Source of the DNA: HT1-32 sp040219025
Lineage (GTDB): Bacteria; Pseudomonadota; Alphaproteobacteria; Rhodospirillales; HT1-32
NCBI GenBank assembly: GCA_040219025.1
Contig: JAVJTE010000019.1
Span: 62,001 to 126,000, forward strand
Length of the DNA: 64,000 nt
Direction of reading: 5' to 3'
A program made the position numbers and the translations under genes. Position 1 is the first letter of the stretch; every line of letters begins with the position of its first letter. Below the pieces are notes generated by a model that was not told the origin of the DNA, ran no database searches, and was given only the letters and a program-made list of their open reading frames with translations. Positions 9,096 to 17,492 of this stretch are shown here, piece by piece.

Positions 9096-9115
9096 GGTTT
9101 CGCGGAAACCGGTTT
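9096..9115. promoter_or_regulatory. Overlapping dyads in divergent promoter
   Basis: GGTTTC and GAAACC arms around GCG (9096-9110) overlap a second perfect palindrome, AAACCGGTTT (9106-9115). They lie between the MFS gene and the ligase gene and could be an operator for both. No regulator gene is adjacent. Confidence 0.45.
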
Positions 9116-9216
9116 TATATGATATTTCATCACAGGCAGAGATCAGGTCGAAAAGCTCACCAGTGGCCGGATATCCCGATGTCACCCTGTCATGACCAGC
9201 TCTGCCGGGAAACACT

Positions 9217-10701
9217 ATGCCCTCACCTCCCTCGACACTGGACTATCTCTGTTTTCATGCGGCCCGACAGCCGGAGCATATCGCCCTGCATTTCAATGGC
9301 CAGCCCGTCAGCTATGCCAGGTTCCATGAGGACACGGCCAGAATGGTTGCCCTGCTCCGCCGGACAGGCATCCGGCCGGGAGAGCATGTTGCAGTCGAGA
9401 TGTCGAATTTCTATCTGCATTGGATGATTCTGCTGGCAATCGAAGCGCTGGGTGCTGCCAGCTTTTCATTCCCGCCGGAGGAAACAACCCTCGTCAGCGC
9501 AACGCTGAAACTGATGGACCGGGTGATCAGCAACCCGGAACACAGGCCCGAAGGTCTTGTGGAAACCCGATTGATCAGCCTGAACGAGGTCATGACGTTC
9601 CCGAAGACGCAGCCTGAAACGCCCATCCGGCAAAGTGACTTCGACGATAGATCAGCATTCCGGATTGTCAGAAGCTCGGGCACGACCGGTGAGCCGAAAA
9701 CCATGATCCAGTCCCGGGGTGCTTTTGAAACGCGACTTGCTCAGGCACAGGCGCATCTCGGCTTCACCCCGCGCACCCGCTACCTGATGGCCTTTGGCTT
9801 CCCCGTTCAGGCATATCACCTGCATGGCACCGCCTGTCTGCGCGCCGGGGCGACCTGCCTGTTTGATCGCAAAATCCGGATTGATGAAGCACTGACGGTG
9901 CAGCAGGTCACGGATATTCTGCTGCTGCCGAGAACACTGGTGCTGATGCTGAATAATCTGGACGAGACCTATCGCCCCCTGCCGGGACGCCGGATATTTG
10001 TTATCGGCGGCTCACTCTCTGCCTCGCTGCGCCGGCGTGCTGCCGACAGTTTCGGCGCGGAAATCATTGAGAGCTATGGCTCAAACGAAACCGGTGCCGC
10101 AGCCCGTGTTTCCCCTGACGGACGGGCAACCGTTCTCCCCGGTGTCGATATTCAGGTGGTTGACGATCATGACAGCCCGATAACCGGTGCGCCCGGTCGC
10201 ATCCGTATCCGGACCGGCGGTGCCGTCAACGGTTATCTGAACGATCCCGAGAGGACAGCCCTGCAATTTCGTGATGGCTGGTTCTATCCCGGCGATGTCG
10301 GTTTGGTGGTCTCCCCCCGGGTCGTTCGTATTGTCGGACGCGAAGATGACCTGCTGAACATTCAGGGACGTAAATACGATTCCCGGGATTTTGAGGAACA
10401 GATGCTCCGAAACTGGCCGGTCAGGGATGCCTGCCTGATACATGTTGATGACGGCGGGGAAATGCCGACCCTCTGGGCGGTCATCGTGCCACAAGACCCG
10501 GGCAAGGGCATGACCATCCTGACGGCGCTTGAGAAACGGGTAACCCCGGCCTTCGGCAAAACCCGGCTTGTCACCCTGCCGGAAATACCGCGGACACTGA
10601 CCGGAAAGCTGCAGCGTTCCCGGCTGGCTGATATCCTTCGCCAGATAGCAGTGCAGAAAATCACCGACGACGACAGCAACCGGCAACCGGCTTCCAATTG
10701 A
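9217..10701 (+). CDS. AMP-forming acyl/aryl ligase (ANL superfamily)
   Basis: 494-residue adenylate-forming enzyme. It has the phosphate loop VRSSGTTGEPK (151-161), the A5-like ESYGSNETGA, the hinge-region FYPGDVG and GREDDLLNIQGRKY, and near the C terminus RTLTGKLQRS, whose Lys464 is the expected adenylation lysine. The protein should activate a carboxylate to an acyl-AMP and then a thioester; the acid is not recognisable. Its stop overlaps the first possible start of the TmpA-like gene and the two clearly share a transcript. A betaine-like acid such as glycine betaine or gamma-butyrobetaine would fit the neighbours, but this is inference. Confidence 0.85.
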   Translation: MPSPPSTLDYLCFHAARQPEHIALHFNGQPVSYARFHEDTARMVALLRRTGIRPGEHVAVEMSNFYLHWMILLAIEALGAASFSFPPEETTLVSATLKLMDRVISNPEHRPEGLVETRLISLNEVMTFPKTQPETPIRQSDFDDRSAFRIVRSSGTTGEPKTMIQSRGAFETRLAQAQAHLGFTPRTRYLMAFGFPVQAYHLHGTACLRAGATCLFDRKIRIDEALTVQQVTDILLLPRTLVLMLNNLDETYRPLPGRRIFVIGGSLSASLRRRAADSFGAEIIESYGSNETGAAARVSPDGRATVLPGVDIQVVDDHDSPITGAPGRIRIRTGGAVNGYLNDPERTALQFRDGWFYPGDVGLVVSPRVVRIVGREDDLLNIQGRKYDSRDFEEQMLRNWPVRDACLIHVDDGGEMPTLWAVIVPQDPGKGMTILTALEKRVTPAFGKTRLVTLPEIPRTLTGKLQRSRLADILRQIAVQKITDDDSNRQPASN

Positions 10702-10739
10702 TCCGGCAGACTGAAAGACGGATACTCGGCCCTCAACAG

Positions 10740-11903
10740 ATGCGGAATTTGACACCCATGTACGCCGCCAGCCTGCACAATCAGGGTCAGCTGCTCGAAC
10801 TTTCCGGACCGGAACAACCCGCAACAAGGTTCCATGCCATCTGGCTTCGCGACAACGCCCGGGACAGCGACACGCGATCACCCGGCAATGGCCAGAAGCT
10901 GATCACCTTGCGGGATATCCCCGCAGAAACGGTGATCGGTCATGCTTCCGTCTCCGGCTCCCGGCTGATTGTCTCCTTCCTGCCGGAAGACAAGACTGTC
11001 ACATTCGATATCGACTGGCTGATTGATCACGCCTATGACCGGCCATCACCGGCGAGGGGCGAATGGGCTGTACCGGCGATTGAGACCTGGGACAAACGGC
11101 TGGTGCAATCGTTGCCGGGCGGAGATTTCAGCCGGGTACAGACCGATACTGCGGCCTTGTCAGACTGGCTGGGACTGGTTGCCCGCTACGGCTTTGGTCT
11201 GCTGACGGGCGGCCCGGTCCGGGAACAGGCGCTGTTTGGTGTCGTCGACCTGTTCGGCTATGTCCGGGAAACCAATTACGGTCGGCATTTCGAGGTACGG
11301 ACAGAGATTAACCCGACCAACCTGGCCTTCACCGGGCTTGGCCTGCAGGCCCACACCGATAACCCCTATCGCGATCCGGTGCCTACCCTGCAAATCCTCT
11401 ATTGCCTCGAAAGCTCCGCCGAGGGCGGCGAGAATATGGTCGTCGACGGGTTTCGGGCCGCCGAACGGCTGCGACAGGAAAACCCGGCCTGGTTTGATCT
11501 GCTCAGCAGTCATAGCGCACAGTTCGAATATGCAGGCGAAACCGGGGTCCGGCTGCGTGCCCGGCGACCCCTGATCGAACTGACGCCGGAGGGTGACCTC
11601 AGGGCCGTTCGCTTCAACAACCGTTCTGCGGCTCCCGTGGTCGATGTGCCGTTCGACCAGATGGAAGCCTACTATGCCGCCTGTCGCCGTTTCGGCGAGA
11701 TCATTGATGATCCGGAAATGCAGGTGAGTTTTCGCCTGAATCCCGGCGACAGTTTTATTGTCGACAACACCCGTGTCCTGCACGCCCGCAAGGCATATTC
11801 CGGCACCGGCACCCGCTGGCTACAGGGCTGCTACGCTGACAAGGACGGTCTGTTATCCCGCCTGGCGAGTCTGCGGGACAACCGGCAGGAGGCAGCAGAA
11901 TGA
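10740..11903 (+). CDS. tmpA: TmpA-like 2-oxoglutarate oxygenase (gamma-butyrobetaine hydroxylase family)
   Basis: Non-haem Fe(II)/2-oxoglutarate dioxygenase with the DUF971-like N-terminal domain of gamma-butyrobetaine hydroxylase (FHAIWLRDNARDSDTR) and a TauD-like catalytic domain. Counting from ATG 10740, the iron triad is His205 and Asp207 in AHTDNPYRDP and His348 in NTRVLHARKA, with Arg359 (TGTRWLQG) for 2-oxoglutarate. Alone it would be called BBOX, but it overlaps by 4 bases a PhnZ/TmpB-type HD oxygenase. That pairing defines the TmpA/TmpB route, in which TmpA hydroxylates 2-(trimethylammonio)ethylphosphonate at C1. The frame can also start at TTG 10698 or ATG 10758. True gamma-butyrobetaine hydroxylase remains the alternative. 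Confidence 0.75.
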   Translation: MRNLTPMYAASLHNQGQLLELSGPEQPATRFHAIWLRDNARDSDTRSPGNGQKLITLRDIPAETVIGHASVSGSRLIVSFLPEDKTVTFDIDWLIDHAYDRPSPARGEWAVPAIETWDKRLVQSLPGGDFSRVQTDTAALSDWLGLVARYGFGLLTGGPVREQALFGVVDLFGYVRETNYGRHFEVRTEINPTNLAFTGLGLQAHTDNPYRDPVPTLQILYCLESSAEGGENMVVDGFRAAERLRQENPAWFDLLSSHSAQFEYAGETGVRLRARRPLIELTPEGDLRAVRFNNRSAAPVVDVPFDQMEAYYAACRRFGEIIDDPEMQVSFRLNPGDSFIVDNTRVLHARKAYSGTGTRWLQGCYADKDGLLSRLASLRDNRQEAAE

Positions 11904-12481
11904 CGACATCAGACGAGACCCCGCTGACATCCGCGACAATCGTTGCTTTTCTGGCGGATATCTTTGCCCGGCGCGGTGCCGAGGAATATCTCGGCGAGCC
12001 GGTCACCATTGCCCAGCACATGCTGCAGGGTGCGACGATGGCCGAGAACAGCGGACAGCCGGAAGAAATCATTGTCGCTGCCCTGCTCCACGATATCGGT
12101 CACTTCACCAGCGAGTTCGGCACTTTTTCCATGGACGACACAGAAGACCGGTTCCACGAAGTCGCCGGCGCCAGAATTCTGGCGCCTTTCTTTCCGGCAA
12201 TCGTCACCGATTGCGTGCGCCATCACGTTGCCGCGAAACGCTATCTCTGCGCCACCCGTCCCGAATATCTAAAACGCCTGTCAGACGCTTCCGTTCACTC
12301 ACTCAGCCTGCAGGGTGGGCCAATGAGCGAGGCAGAAGTCGCCAGTTTCGCGCAGAACCCGAACCTGAAAGACATCCTCAAGGTTCGCCATCTCGACGAT
12401 GCCGGAAAGAAGCCGGACATGGCGACACCCGGTTTTTCACATTTCGAGCCGATGATTCAACGGGTTGTGGATCGGACCTGA
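11900..12481 (+). CDS. tmpB: TmpB/PhnZ-like HD-domain mixed-valent di-iron oxygenase
   Basis: 193-residue HD-domain protein matching PhnZ/TmpB over its length. The expected di-iron ligands are His40, His64-Asp65 (ALLHDIGH), His86 (RFHEVAG), His109 (HHVAAKRYL) and Asp166 (HLDDAGKK). The gating Tyr30 and Glu33 (EYLGEP) and the substrate-pocket string SLQGGPMSEAE are also present. The family oxidatively cleaves the C-P bond of 1-hydroxyphosphonates; TmpB gives glycine betaine and phosphate. ATG 11900 overlaps the upstream stop (ATGA) and follows AGGAGG, so translation is coupled to the TmpA-like gene. Distinguishing TmpB from PhnZ specificity rests on the partner enzyme. Confidence 0.8.
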   Translation: MTTSDETPLTSATIVAFLADIFARRGAEEYLGEPVTIAQHMLQGATMAENSGQPEEIIVAALLHDIGHFTSEFGTFSMDDTEDRFHEVAGARILAPFFPAIVTDCVRHHVAAKRYLCATRPEYLKRLSDASVHSLSLQGGPMSEAEVASFAQNPNLKDILKVRHLDDAGKKPDMATPGFSHFEPMIQRVVDRT

Positions 12482-12502
12482 GTTTGAGGTCGCTCCTGCG
12501 GA

Positions 12503-12907
12503 TCAGCCGGATATGTCTTCTCCGAAAAACAGGAGACAACCATCCGGGTCCTTCACATGAAACTCACGCATGCCATAGGACTGGTCGAAGGGAGGGCGCA
12601 ACCGCCCTTCCGACAGTTGTTCAAGCCGGCTTCTCATCGACTCATACAGGGCATCAACCTCTCGCACCCAGAGATAGATCGAAATGTTTTCGGACGTGGC
12701 CCGCAACGCTGACTCACTGTCTGTCCTCACCAGATGAATAGCAGCTTCGCCATGGATCACGATGGCGAAACTCTCATCCTCCGAAGTGAACCGGTTCTCG
12801 AACCCCAGAATATCTGTGTAGAAAGCAACAGTACGACGGATGTCACTGACCGGAACAATCGATACGGCATCTTCTATGGACGGGCCGGATTGACAATCTG
12901 CGCTCAT
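12503..12907 (-). CDS. VOC (glyoxalase/bleomycin-resistance) superfamily protein
   Basis: About 134 residues with the paired beta-alpha-beta-beta-beta pattern of vicinal-oxygen-chelate proteins: VSIVPVSDIRRTVAFYTDILGF at the start and REFHVKDPDGCLLFFGED at the end. Family members bind or break down small electrophiles or antibiotics; no specific function can be given. ATG 12907 was chosen because GAGG lies just before it, 7 bases after the nitroreductase stop, implying one transcript with that gene. Confidence 0.75.
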   Translation of the reverse strand: MSADCQSGPSIEDAVSIVPVSDIRRTVAFYTDILGFENRFTSEDESFAIVIHGEAAIHLVRTDSESALRATSENISIYLWVREVDALYESMRSRLEQLSEGRLRPPFDQSYGMREFHVKDPDGCLLFFGEDISG

Positions 12908-12914
12908 CACTACC

Positions 12915-13676
12915 TCACGTGAAATCAAATCCCCGGCGCTTGAGCTGGGCGCGCAGTTCCTGCCGTGGGCGGTTGGAAATTTTGCGGGCAACTTCATAGC
13001 TCCAGGAATCATCCGTTGTCGGTTTGCCGACACTGTCGTAATGGGCTTTCAGGGCTTTGTCGTAGGGCTCGACAACGGACAGCGCGAGTTCAGGGTCGTA
13101 GCGTTCCCGGTGCACCATCCCGGTGAAGGCCATCCGGGGCTTCTGTTTCGGGGCTTCTTCCGGAAATCCGAGGCACATGCCGAACACCACATAAGCCCGG
13201 TTCGGCAGACCCAGGGCATCGGCAACCCTTTCCGGATCATTACGCGCCGCGCCAATCATAACCCCCTGAATACCAAGGGATTCTGCGGCGACATAGGCCG
13301 ACATCCCCACCAGGGCGGCATCAACGGTTGAGACCAGCCCCATCTCCAGATTGTTGTCATCAAGGCTGTGACCGTTCATCTGAAAGGCTTTCTCGATGCG
13401 TGTCAGATCAGCACAGAAGGTCAGAAATACCGGGCAATCGACGACATGCTGCTGATTTCCGGCCACTTCCGCGATGATCCGCCTCGTCTCCCGGTTCTCG
13501 ACGATGATAACCGAATAGGCCTGCAAATTGGAGGACGTCGGTGCCCGGAATGCCGCGCCGAGGATCGCCTCGATATGGGCTTCCGTCACCGGTTTGTCTG
13601 AAAACTGCCGGATGCTCTGGCGTCCCATCAGCGCTTCAATGGTTTCGCTGGTTATGGTCTGGTCCTGATCTTTCAT
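12915..13676 (-). CDS. FMN-dependent nitroreductase family protein
   Basis: About 253 residues. SIRQFSDKPVTEAHIEAIL (FMN-binding arginines), RAPTSSNLQAYSVIIV, and the later SLGIQGVMIGAARNDPERV place it in the NfsA-like oxygen-insensitive nitroreductases, which reduce quinones or nitro compounds with NADPH. The start ATG 13676 has AGGACAGG upstream; a longer frame to 13766 looks non-native. It is cotranscribed with the VOC gene and divergent from the HerA-like ATPase. Confidence 0.85.
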   Translation of the reverse strand: MKDQDQTITSETIEALMGRQSIRQFSDKPVTEAHIEAILGAAFRAPTSSNLQAYSVIIVENRETRRIIAEVAGNQQHVVDCPVFLTFCADLTRIEKAFQMNGHSLDDNNLEMGLVSTVDAALVGMSAYVAAESLGIQGVMIGAARNDPERVADALGLPNRAYVVFGMCLGFPEEAPKQKPRMAFTGMVHRERYDPELALSVVEPYDKALKAHYDSVGKPTTDDSWSYEVARKISNRPRQELRAQLKRRGFDFT

Positions 13677-13845
13677 CACCTGTCCTGCCTGCTCATGTTT
13701 GAAACCGTTACCACACTGGTTAAGTCGCAGCAGCCTGATCGGCAACCCCATTTGCTTACCCAGCACATCGTTTCTGGTGCCGGATATCTGGACTTAACCG
13801 GCGGCGGGTTTACTGTAATTTCACCATCAGCCGGGGATAAAATTC

Positions 13846-15333
13846 ATGCAGTCAGAACCGCAACTTTTCCTCGGACTGGGCGATAGCCCCGTCAGCTTCA
13901 ACCTGCGTTACGCCAACCGGCACGGCCTGATATCCGGCGCGACAGGAACCGGAAAAACTGTCACACTTCAATGTCTTGTTGAAGGTTTCTCAAGTAACGG
14001 TGTGCCTGTCTTTCTGGCTGATGTGAAGGGTGATCTGTCCGGCTTATGTGTTGCAGGCCGGACAGACGGAAAGCTCGGCGAACGGGCAAGCGCGGTCGGG
14101 CTTCAATCCTACCTGGCAGAGGCTTTCCCGACTGTATTCTGGGATGTGCTTGGCAAGACCGGGCATCCTGTCCGCACCACCATTTCAGAAATGGGGCCGC
14201 TGCTGCTGTCGCGGCTGATGGAGCTGAATGATACGCAGGCCGGTGTGCTGGAGGTGATATTCGCCGTCGCCGACGATCAGGGTCTGGCGCTGCTGGATCT
14301 CGATGATCTCCGCGCCATGCTGGCCTTCGCACAGGAACACAGGGATGAACTGGCGAAAGACTATGGTGCTGTCAGCCCCGCCTCCACCGCCGCAATCCTG
14401 CGCAAACTGCTGGTACTTGAGCGGTCCGGTGCGGACCAGTTCTTTGCCGAGCCAGCCCTGGAAGTCACTGACCTGATCCGAACCGACCGTTACGGCAAGG
14501 GCATGGTCCATATATTACAGGCCCGAGAACTGGCAGAATCCCCACGGCTTTATGGCACTGTCCTGCTCTGGCTGCTCTCGGAGCTGTTCGAGGACCTGCC
14601 GGAAGTCGGTGATCAGGACCGGCCCAGACTGGTGCTGATCTTTGATGAAGCTCACATGATGTTCGATAATGCCCCGCGGGCGCTGCTGGAAAAAACCGAG
14701 CAGGTGGTGCGGCTGATCCGCTCAAAGGGTGTCGGGGTGTATTTCGTCACCCAGAACCCGCTCGACATTCCGTCCGGCGTAGCCGGCCAGCTCGGCAACC
14801 GTATCCAGCACGCGCTGCGGGCTTTCACAGCAACCGACCGCAAGGCGGTCAAGGCGGTCGCGCAGTCCTTCCGGGATAATCCCAACTTTGATGCCGAGCA
14901 GGTTCTGACTGAACTTGGTCTCGGCGAGGCACTGGTAACCACGCTGGAGAAGAAAGGCACGCCAACCGTCGTCCAGCGCACATTACTGCGCCCGCCCTGC
15001 TCGCGTATCGGTGTTGCGACGCCAGAAGAGCAGGCAGCGGTTCAGAAATTCAGCCCCTATGCAGGGCGCTACGATACAACCATCAACCGGGAATCAGCCT
15101 TCGAGATCCTGAATGCACGGGCACAGAAAGCTGCTGAGGAAGCAGCCGGGGCAGAAACAGAACAGCGCCGGCAGCGGGTTGAAAGCCGTCCGGCAACCGG
15201 TTCGTCCTCCCGCAAATCAAACCGTCAGGGTATTGGCGAGGCTATGGTGAAGAGTGTTGTCCGCTCGATCGGCAGCAGACTGGGGCGTGAGATCGTCCGC
15301 GGTATTCTGGGTTCCATATTCAAGGGGCGCTGA
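13846..15333 (+). CDS. HerA-like ATPase, DUF853 (YjgR family)
   Basis: 495-residue P-loop ATPase. Walker A GATGTGKT is at residues 31-38, followed by VFLADVKGDLSGL; Walker B is LVLIFDEAHMMF; a C-terminal positively charged segment (AMVKSVVRSIGSRLGREIVRG) resembles a short membrane-associated tail. The family is widespread in proteobacteria, related to HerA/FtsK motors, and has no settled role. It stands alone, so it is not part of a HerA-nuclease defence pair here. Confidence 0.85.
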   Translation: MQSEPQLFLGLGDSPVSFNLRYANRHGLISGATGTGKTVTLQCLVEGFSSNGVPVFLADVKGDLSGLCVAGRTDGKLGERASAVGLQSYLAEAFPTVFWDVLGKTGHPVRTTISEMGPLLLSRLMELNDTQAGVLEVIFAVADDQGLALLDLDDLRAMLAFAQEHRDELAKDYGAVSPASTAAILRKLLVLERSGADQFFAEPALEVTDLIRTDRYGKGMVHILQARELAESPRLYGTVLLWLLSELFEDLPEVGDQDRPRLVLIFDEAHMMFDNAPRALLEKTEQVVRLIRSKGVGVYFVTQNPLDIPSGVAGQLGNRIQHALRAFTATDRKAVKAVAQSFRDNPNFDAEQVLTELGLGEALVTTLEKKGTPTVVQRTLLRPPCSRIGVATPEEQAAVQKFSPYAGRYDTTINRESAFEILNARAQKAAEEAAGAETEQRRQRVESRPATGSSSRKSNRQGIGEAMVKSVVRSIGSRLGREIVRGILGSIFKGR

Positions 15334-15389
15334 ACCCTGCCGGATATCTGATTTGATCACATGAGAACTCGAAATACAGGTGAGGAAGA

Positions 15390-15818
15390 ATGCAGCCCAG
15401 AATCAGTATGATTACCCTCGGGGTCAAAAACCTCACTCAATCCATTGAATTTTATGGAAAAGGGCTGGGGTTTCCTCAGCTCGAATCGCCACCGACCGTC
15501 GCTTTTTTCACCCTGAACGGGACATGGCTCGGGCTCTATGGACATGACGATCTGGCGAAAGATGCCGGGATCTCCCCGGAGGGGGCCGGTTTTCGCGGTG
15601 TCGCGCTGGCTTACAATGTTGCCTCTGAAGAACAGGTTGATGCCGCCATACAGGAAGCCGTCGCGGCGGGCGCAAACCTGGTAAAGCAGCCGGAGAAAGT
15701 ATTCTGGGGCGGATACTCCGGCTATTTCGCTGACCCTGACGGCCATCTGTGGGAAGTCGCCCACAATCCCTTCATGTGGGTCGGACCGGAAGATACGAAA
15801 ACCGCATCCCAGACGTGA
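15390..15818 (+). CDS. VOC superfamily protein
   Basis: 142 residues with MITLGVKNLTQSIEFYGKGL at the front and GGYSGYFADPDGHLWEVAHNP at the back, the two halves of a vicinal-oxygen-chelate fold; Glu in HLWEVAHN and the N-terminal region may hold a metal. GAGGAAGA precedes the start. It is close to the YaeR/lactoylglutathione-lyase-like group used for many small-molecule reactions; function not assigned. It abuts the convergent lipoprotein gene with no gap. Confidence 0.8.
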   Translation: MQPRISMITLGVKNLTQSIEFYGKGLGFPQLESPPTVAFFTLNGTWLGLYGHDDLAKDAGISPEGAGFRGVALAYNVASEEQVDAAIQEAVAAGANLVKQPEKVFWGGYSGYFADPDGHLWEVAHNPFMWVGPEDTKTASQT

Positions 15819-16580
15819 TCAGGTCAGATTCTTTATCTTCATTGCAACGTTGAATTCAACCAGTTCTTTCTCAAGGCTTTCAACCACCTCTTCAAGCTGC
15901 CGTATAGTCGAGTTTGCATTCAACCTTTCGCCAACAGTCAGATCAGGAGGATCCTCCCGAAAATCTTCAATATGCTCTCTGACATCCTCGACAATGCTCT
16001 GGATCGTCTTGTTGTTTGCGATAATTCGCTGACGGTCTGTCCGTGCAAGCTCAATTTCATACCACTTCCGCTCTACCTCCTTTGACAGGAGTCGCATTCT
16101 GACGCGATCAGCAGCAAGCACCCTTTCTGCTGCCTTCAGACGACTTCTATACTCATTGTTACTTGTACGTAAAAGATCACCTTCACGAATTAGAACACTT
16201 GTTTTCTGGGCATTCGATGAGGCGAACAACGCATTGTTATAGCCATCGACGCCCCCTGCAACGGCACCGAGCGCCCCCAGAGCTAGGCAACCTGTAACAA
16301 GTTCGCCCCCACCCTGCGCAGCAACCGAGATGGCAACAGCACCGATCGCACAGCCAATCGTCCCAACGACAATCGCCCCCTCGACAATATTAGTAAGTTT
16401 AAAATCAAAAGACTGTTCACGAATCAGTCGCTCATCTTCAGTCATTTGATCGCCATAAACGGCAAGTTCGACAGTTGAGCAGGCAGGCAGAACGGCCAAT
16501 GCCCCCAATAGTACGAACCGGCAGACAAACCTCATAAGACCAGCTGAATTCAATTGCATGTTTTGATTGCACGTGAACAT
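15819..16580 (-). CDS. Predicted lipoprotein with glycine-rich segment and coiled coil
   Basis: 253-residue protein I do not recognise. Residues 16-34 form a hydrophobic leader ending in the lipobox-like LPAC, so it should be a lipid-anchored envelope protein. Then comes a glycine/alanine-rich hydrophobic stretch (VGTIGCAIGAVAISVAAQGGG and more, about 70-110), like the glycine-zipper region of some outer-membrane lipoproteins. The last 120 residues are charged and predicted coiled coil (ERVLAADRVRMRLLSKEVER). GGAGG 9 bases before ATG 16580 supports the start. Base composition is more AT-rich than its neighbours, a hint of recent acquisition. Confidence 0.65.
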   Translation of the reverse strand: MFTCNQNMQLNSAGLMRFVCRFVLLGALAVLPACSTVELAVYGDQMTEDERLIREQSFDFKLTNIVEGAIVVGTIGCAIGAVAISVAAQGGGELVTGCLALGALGAVAGGVDGYNNALFASSNAQKTSVLIREGDLLRTSNNEYRSRLKAAERVLAADRVRMRLLSKEVERKWYEIELARTDRQRIIANNKTIQSIVEDVREHIEDFREDPPDLTVGERLNANSTIRQLEEVVESLEKELVEFNVAMKIKNLT

Positions 16581-16715
16581 CGAAACCTACCTCCCATTGA
16601 ATTTTTCATTATTTTTTAACCAATTTCAATAATCACTTTTGCCGTTCGACCCGGACTCTCTGTTTGTCTCGTTTCCAGCACTCCGGTTAAGGTTCCCGAA
16701 CCAATTCGATATTTC

Positions 16716-17471
16716 ATGTCACGACAATCAGGATTCACCATGCATCATCGCCAGGAACGTGAGGACCTTGCCGCTGTCCTGCGGCTTGCGTCACAGCAGG
16801 GATGGCAATCCGGTATCTGTAATCATTTCAGTCTGGTAGCTGAGGCCGAGGATGGCTCTCCCGGTGGTGTGCTGATCAATCCGCAAGGGCTGTACTGGTC
16901 AGAGGTCACCGCGTCTTCCCTGCTGCTGCTCGATGATGCAGGCAAGGTGGTCGAAGGTAACGGCACCGTTGAACGGTCGGCATTCTTCATCCATCTGGCC
17001 ATTCACCGTCGCTTGCCGCAGGCGAAATGTGTCCTGCATGCCCATCCACCCTACTCGACCGCCCTGATGTGCACTGAAAAGGGCCGGCTGCTGAACTGCC
17101 ATCAGGATGCGCTGAAACTGCATCGCCGGATTGCCTATGACGACGATTTCGGCGGTCTGGCCGATGACGAGGATGAGGGTGTCCGGATCGCCGGCTCCCT
17201 TGGCAACCGCGCCATCCTGCTGTCAGCGCATCACGGGGTCACCATCACCGGCCCGAGCGTTACCCGGGCCTATGATGATTTCTACTATCTTGAGAGTGCA
17301 GCCCGGTTTCAGGTGCTGGCGGAATCAACGGGTCGCCCCCTGAAAGTGATGGATGACGAAACAGCCGACCGGCTGGCCCCCGCGTTCCAGCAGTGCGACG
17401 AGCAGGTCCCGCTGCATTTCCCGGCGGCGAAACGTGTGCTGGCCCGAAATGAGCCGGAGTTTCTGGCTTAA
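16716..17471 (+). CDS. Class II aldolase/adducin family protein
   Basis: 251 residues. The metal site of class II aldolases is visible as LHAHPPYSTAL (two histidines) and SAHHGVTITG (third). GICNHFSLV near residue 35 and LINPQGLYWSEVTASSLLLLD are the substrate/phosphate-loop region. The conserved aldolases of this fold cleave L-fuculose or L-ribulose phosphates, but many members, including this subgroup, are of unknown substrate. It is convergent with the flavin monooxygenase gene. Confidence 0.8.
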   Translation: MSRQSGFTMHHRQEREDLAAVLRLASQQGWQSGICNHFSLVAEAEDGSPGGVLINPQGLYWSEVTASSLLLLDDAGKVVEGNGTVERSAFFIHLAIHRRLPQAKCVLHAHPPYSTALMCTEKGRLLNCHQDALKLHRRIAYDDDFGGLADDEDEGVRIAGSLGNRAILLSAHHGVTITGPSVTRAYDDFYYLESAARFQVLAESTGRPLKVMDDETADRLAPAFQQCDEQVPLHFPAAKRVLARNEPEFLA

Positions 17472-17492
17472 CGGAAAAAGCTGCGCCCTTTG

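Noticed and set aside
11758..12741. 327-codon plus-strand frame through tmpA end, tmpB and the VOC gene
   Set aside because: Arg/Pro/Ser-rich alternative frame of three real genes, without motifs or a ribosome-binding site.
13846..15333. HerA-like ATPase as part of a HerA-nuclease defence system
   Set aside because: It is the stand-alone DUF853/YjgR type, its neighbours are metabolic genes and no nuclease or Sir2 gene is adjacent.
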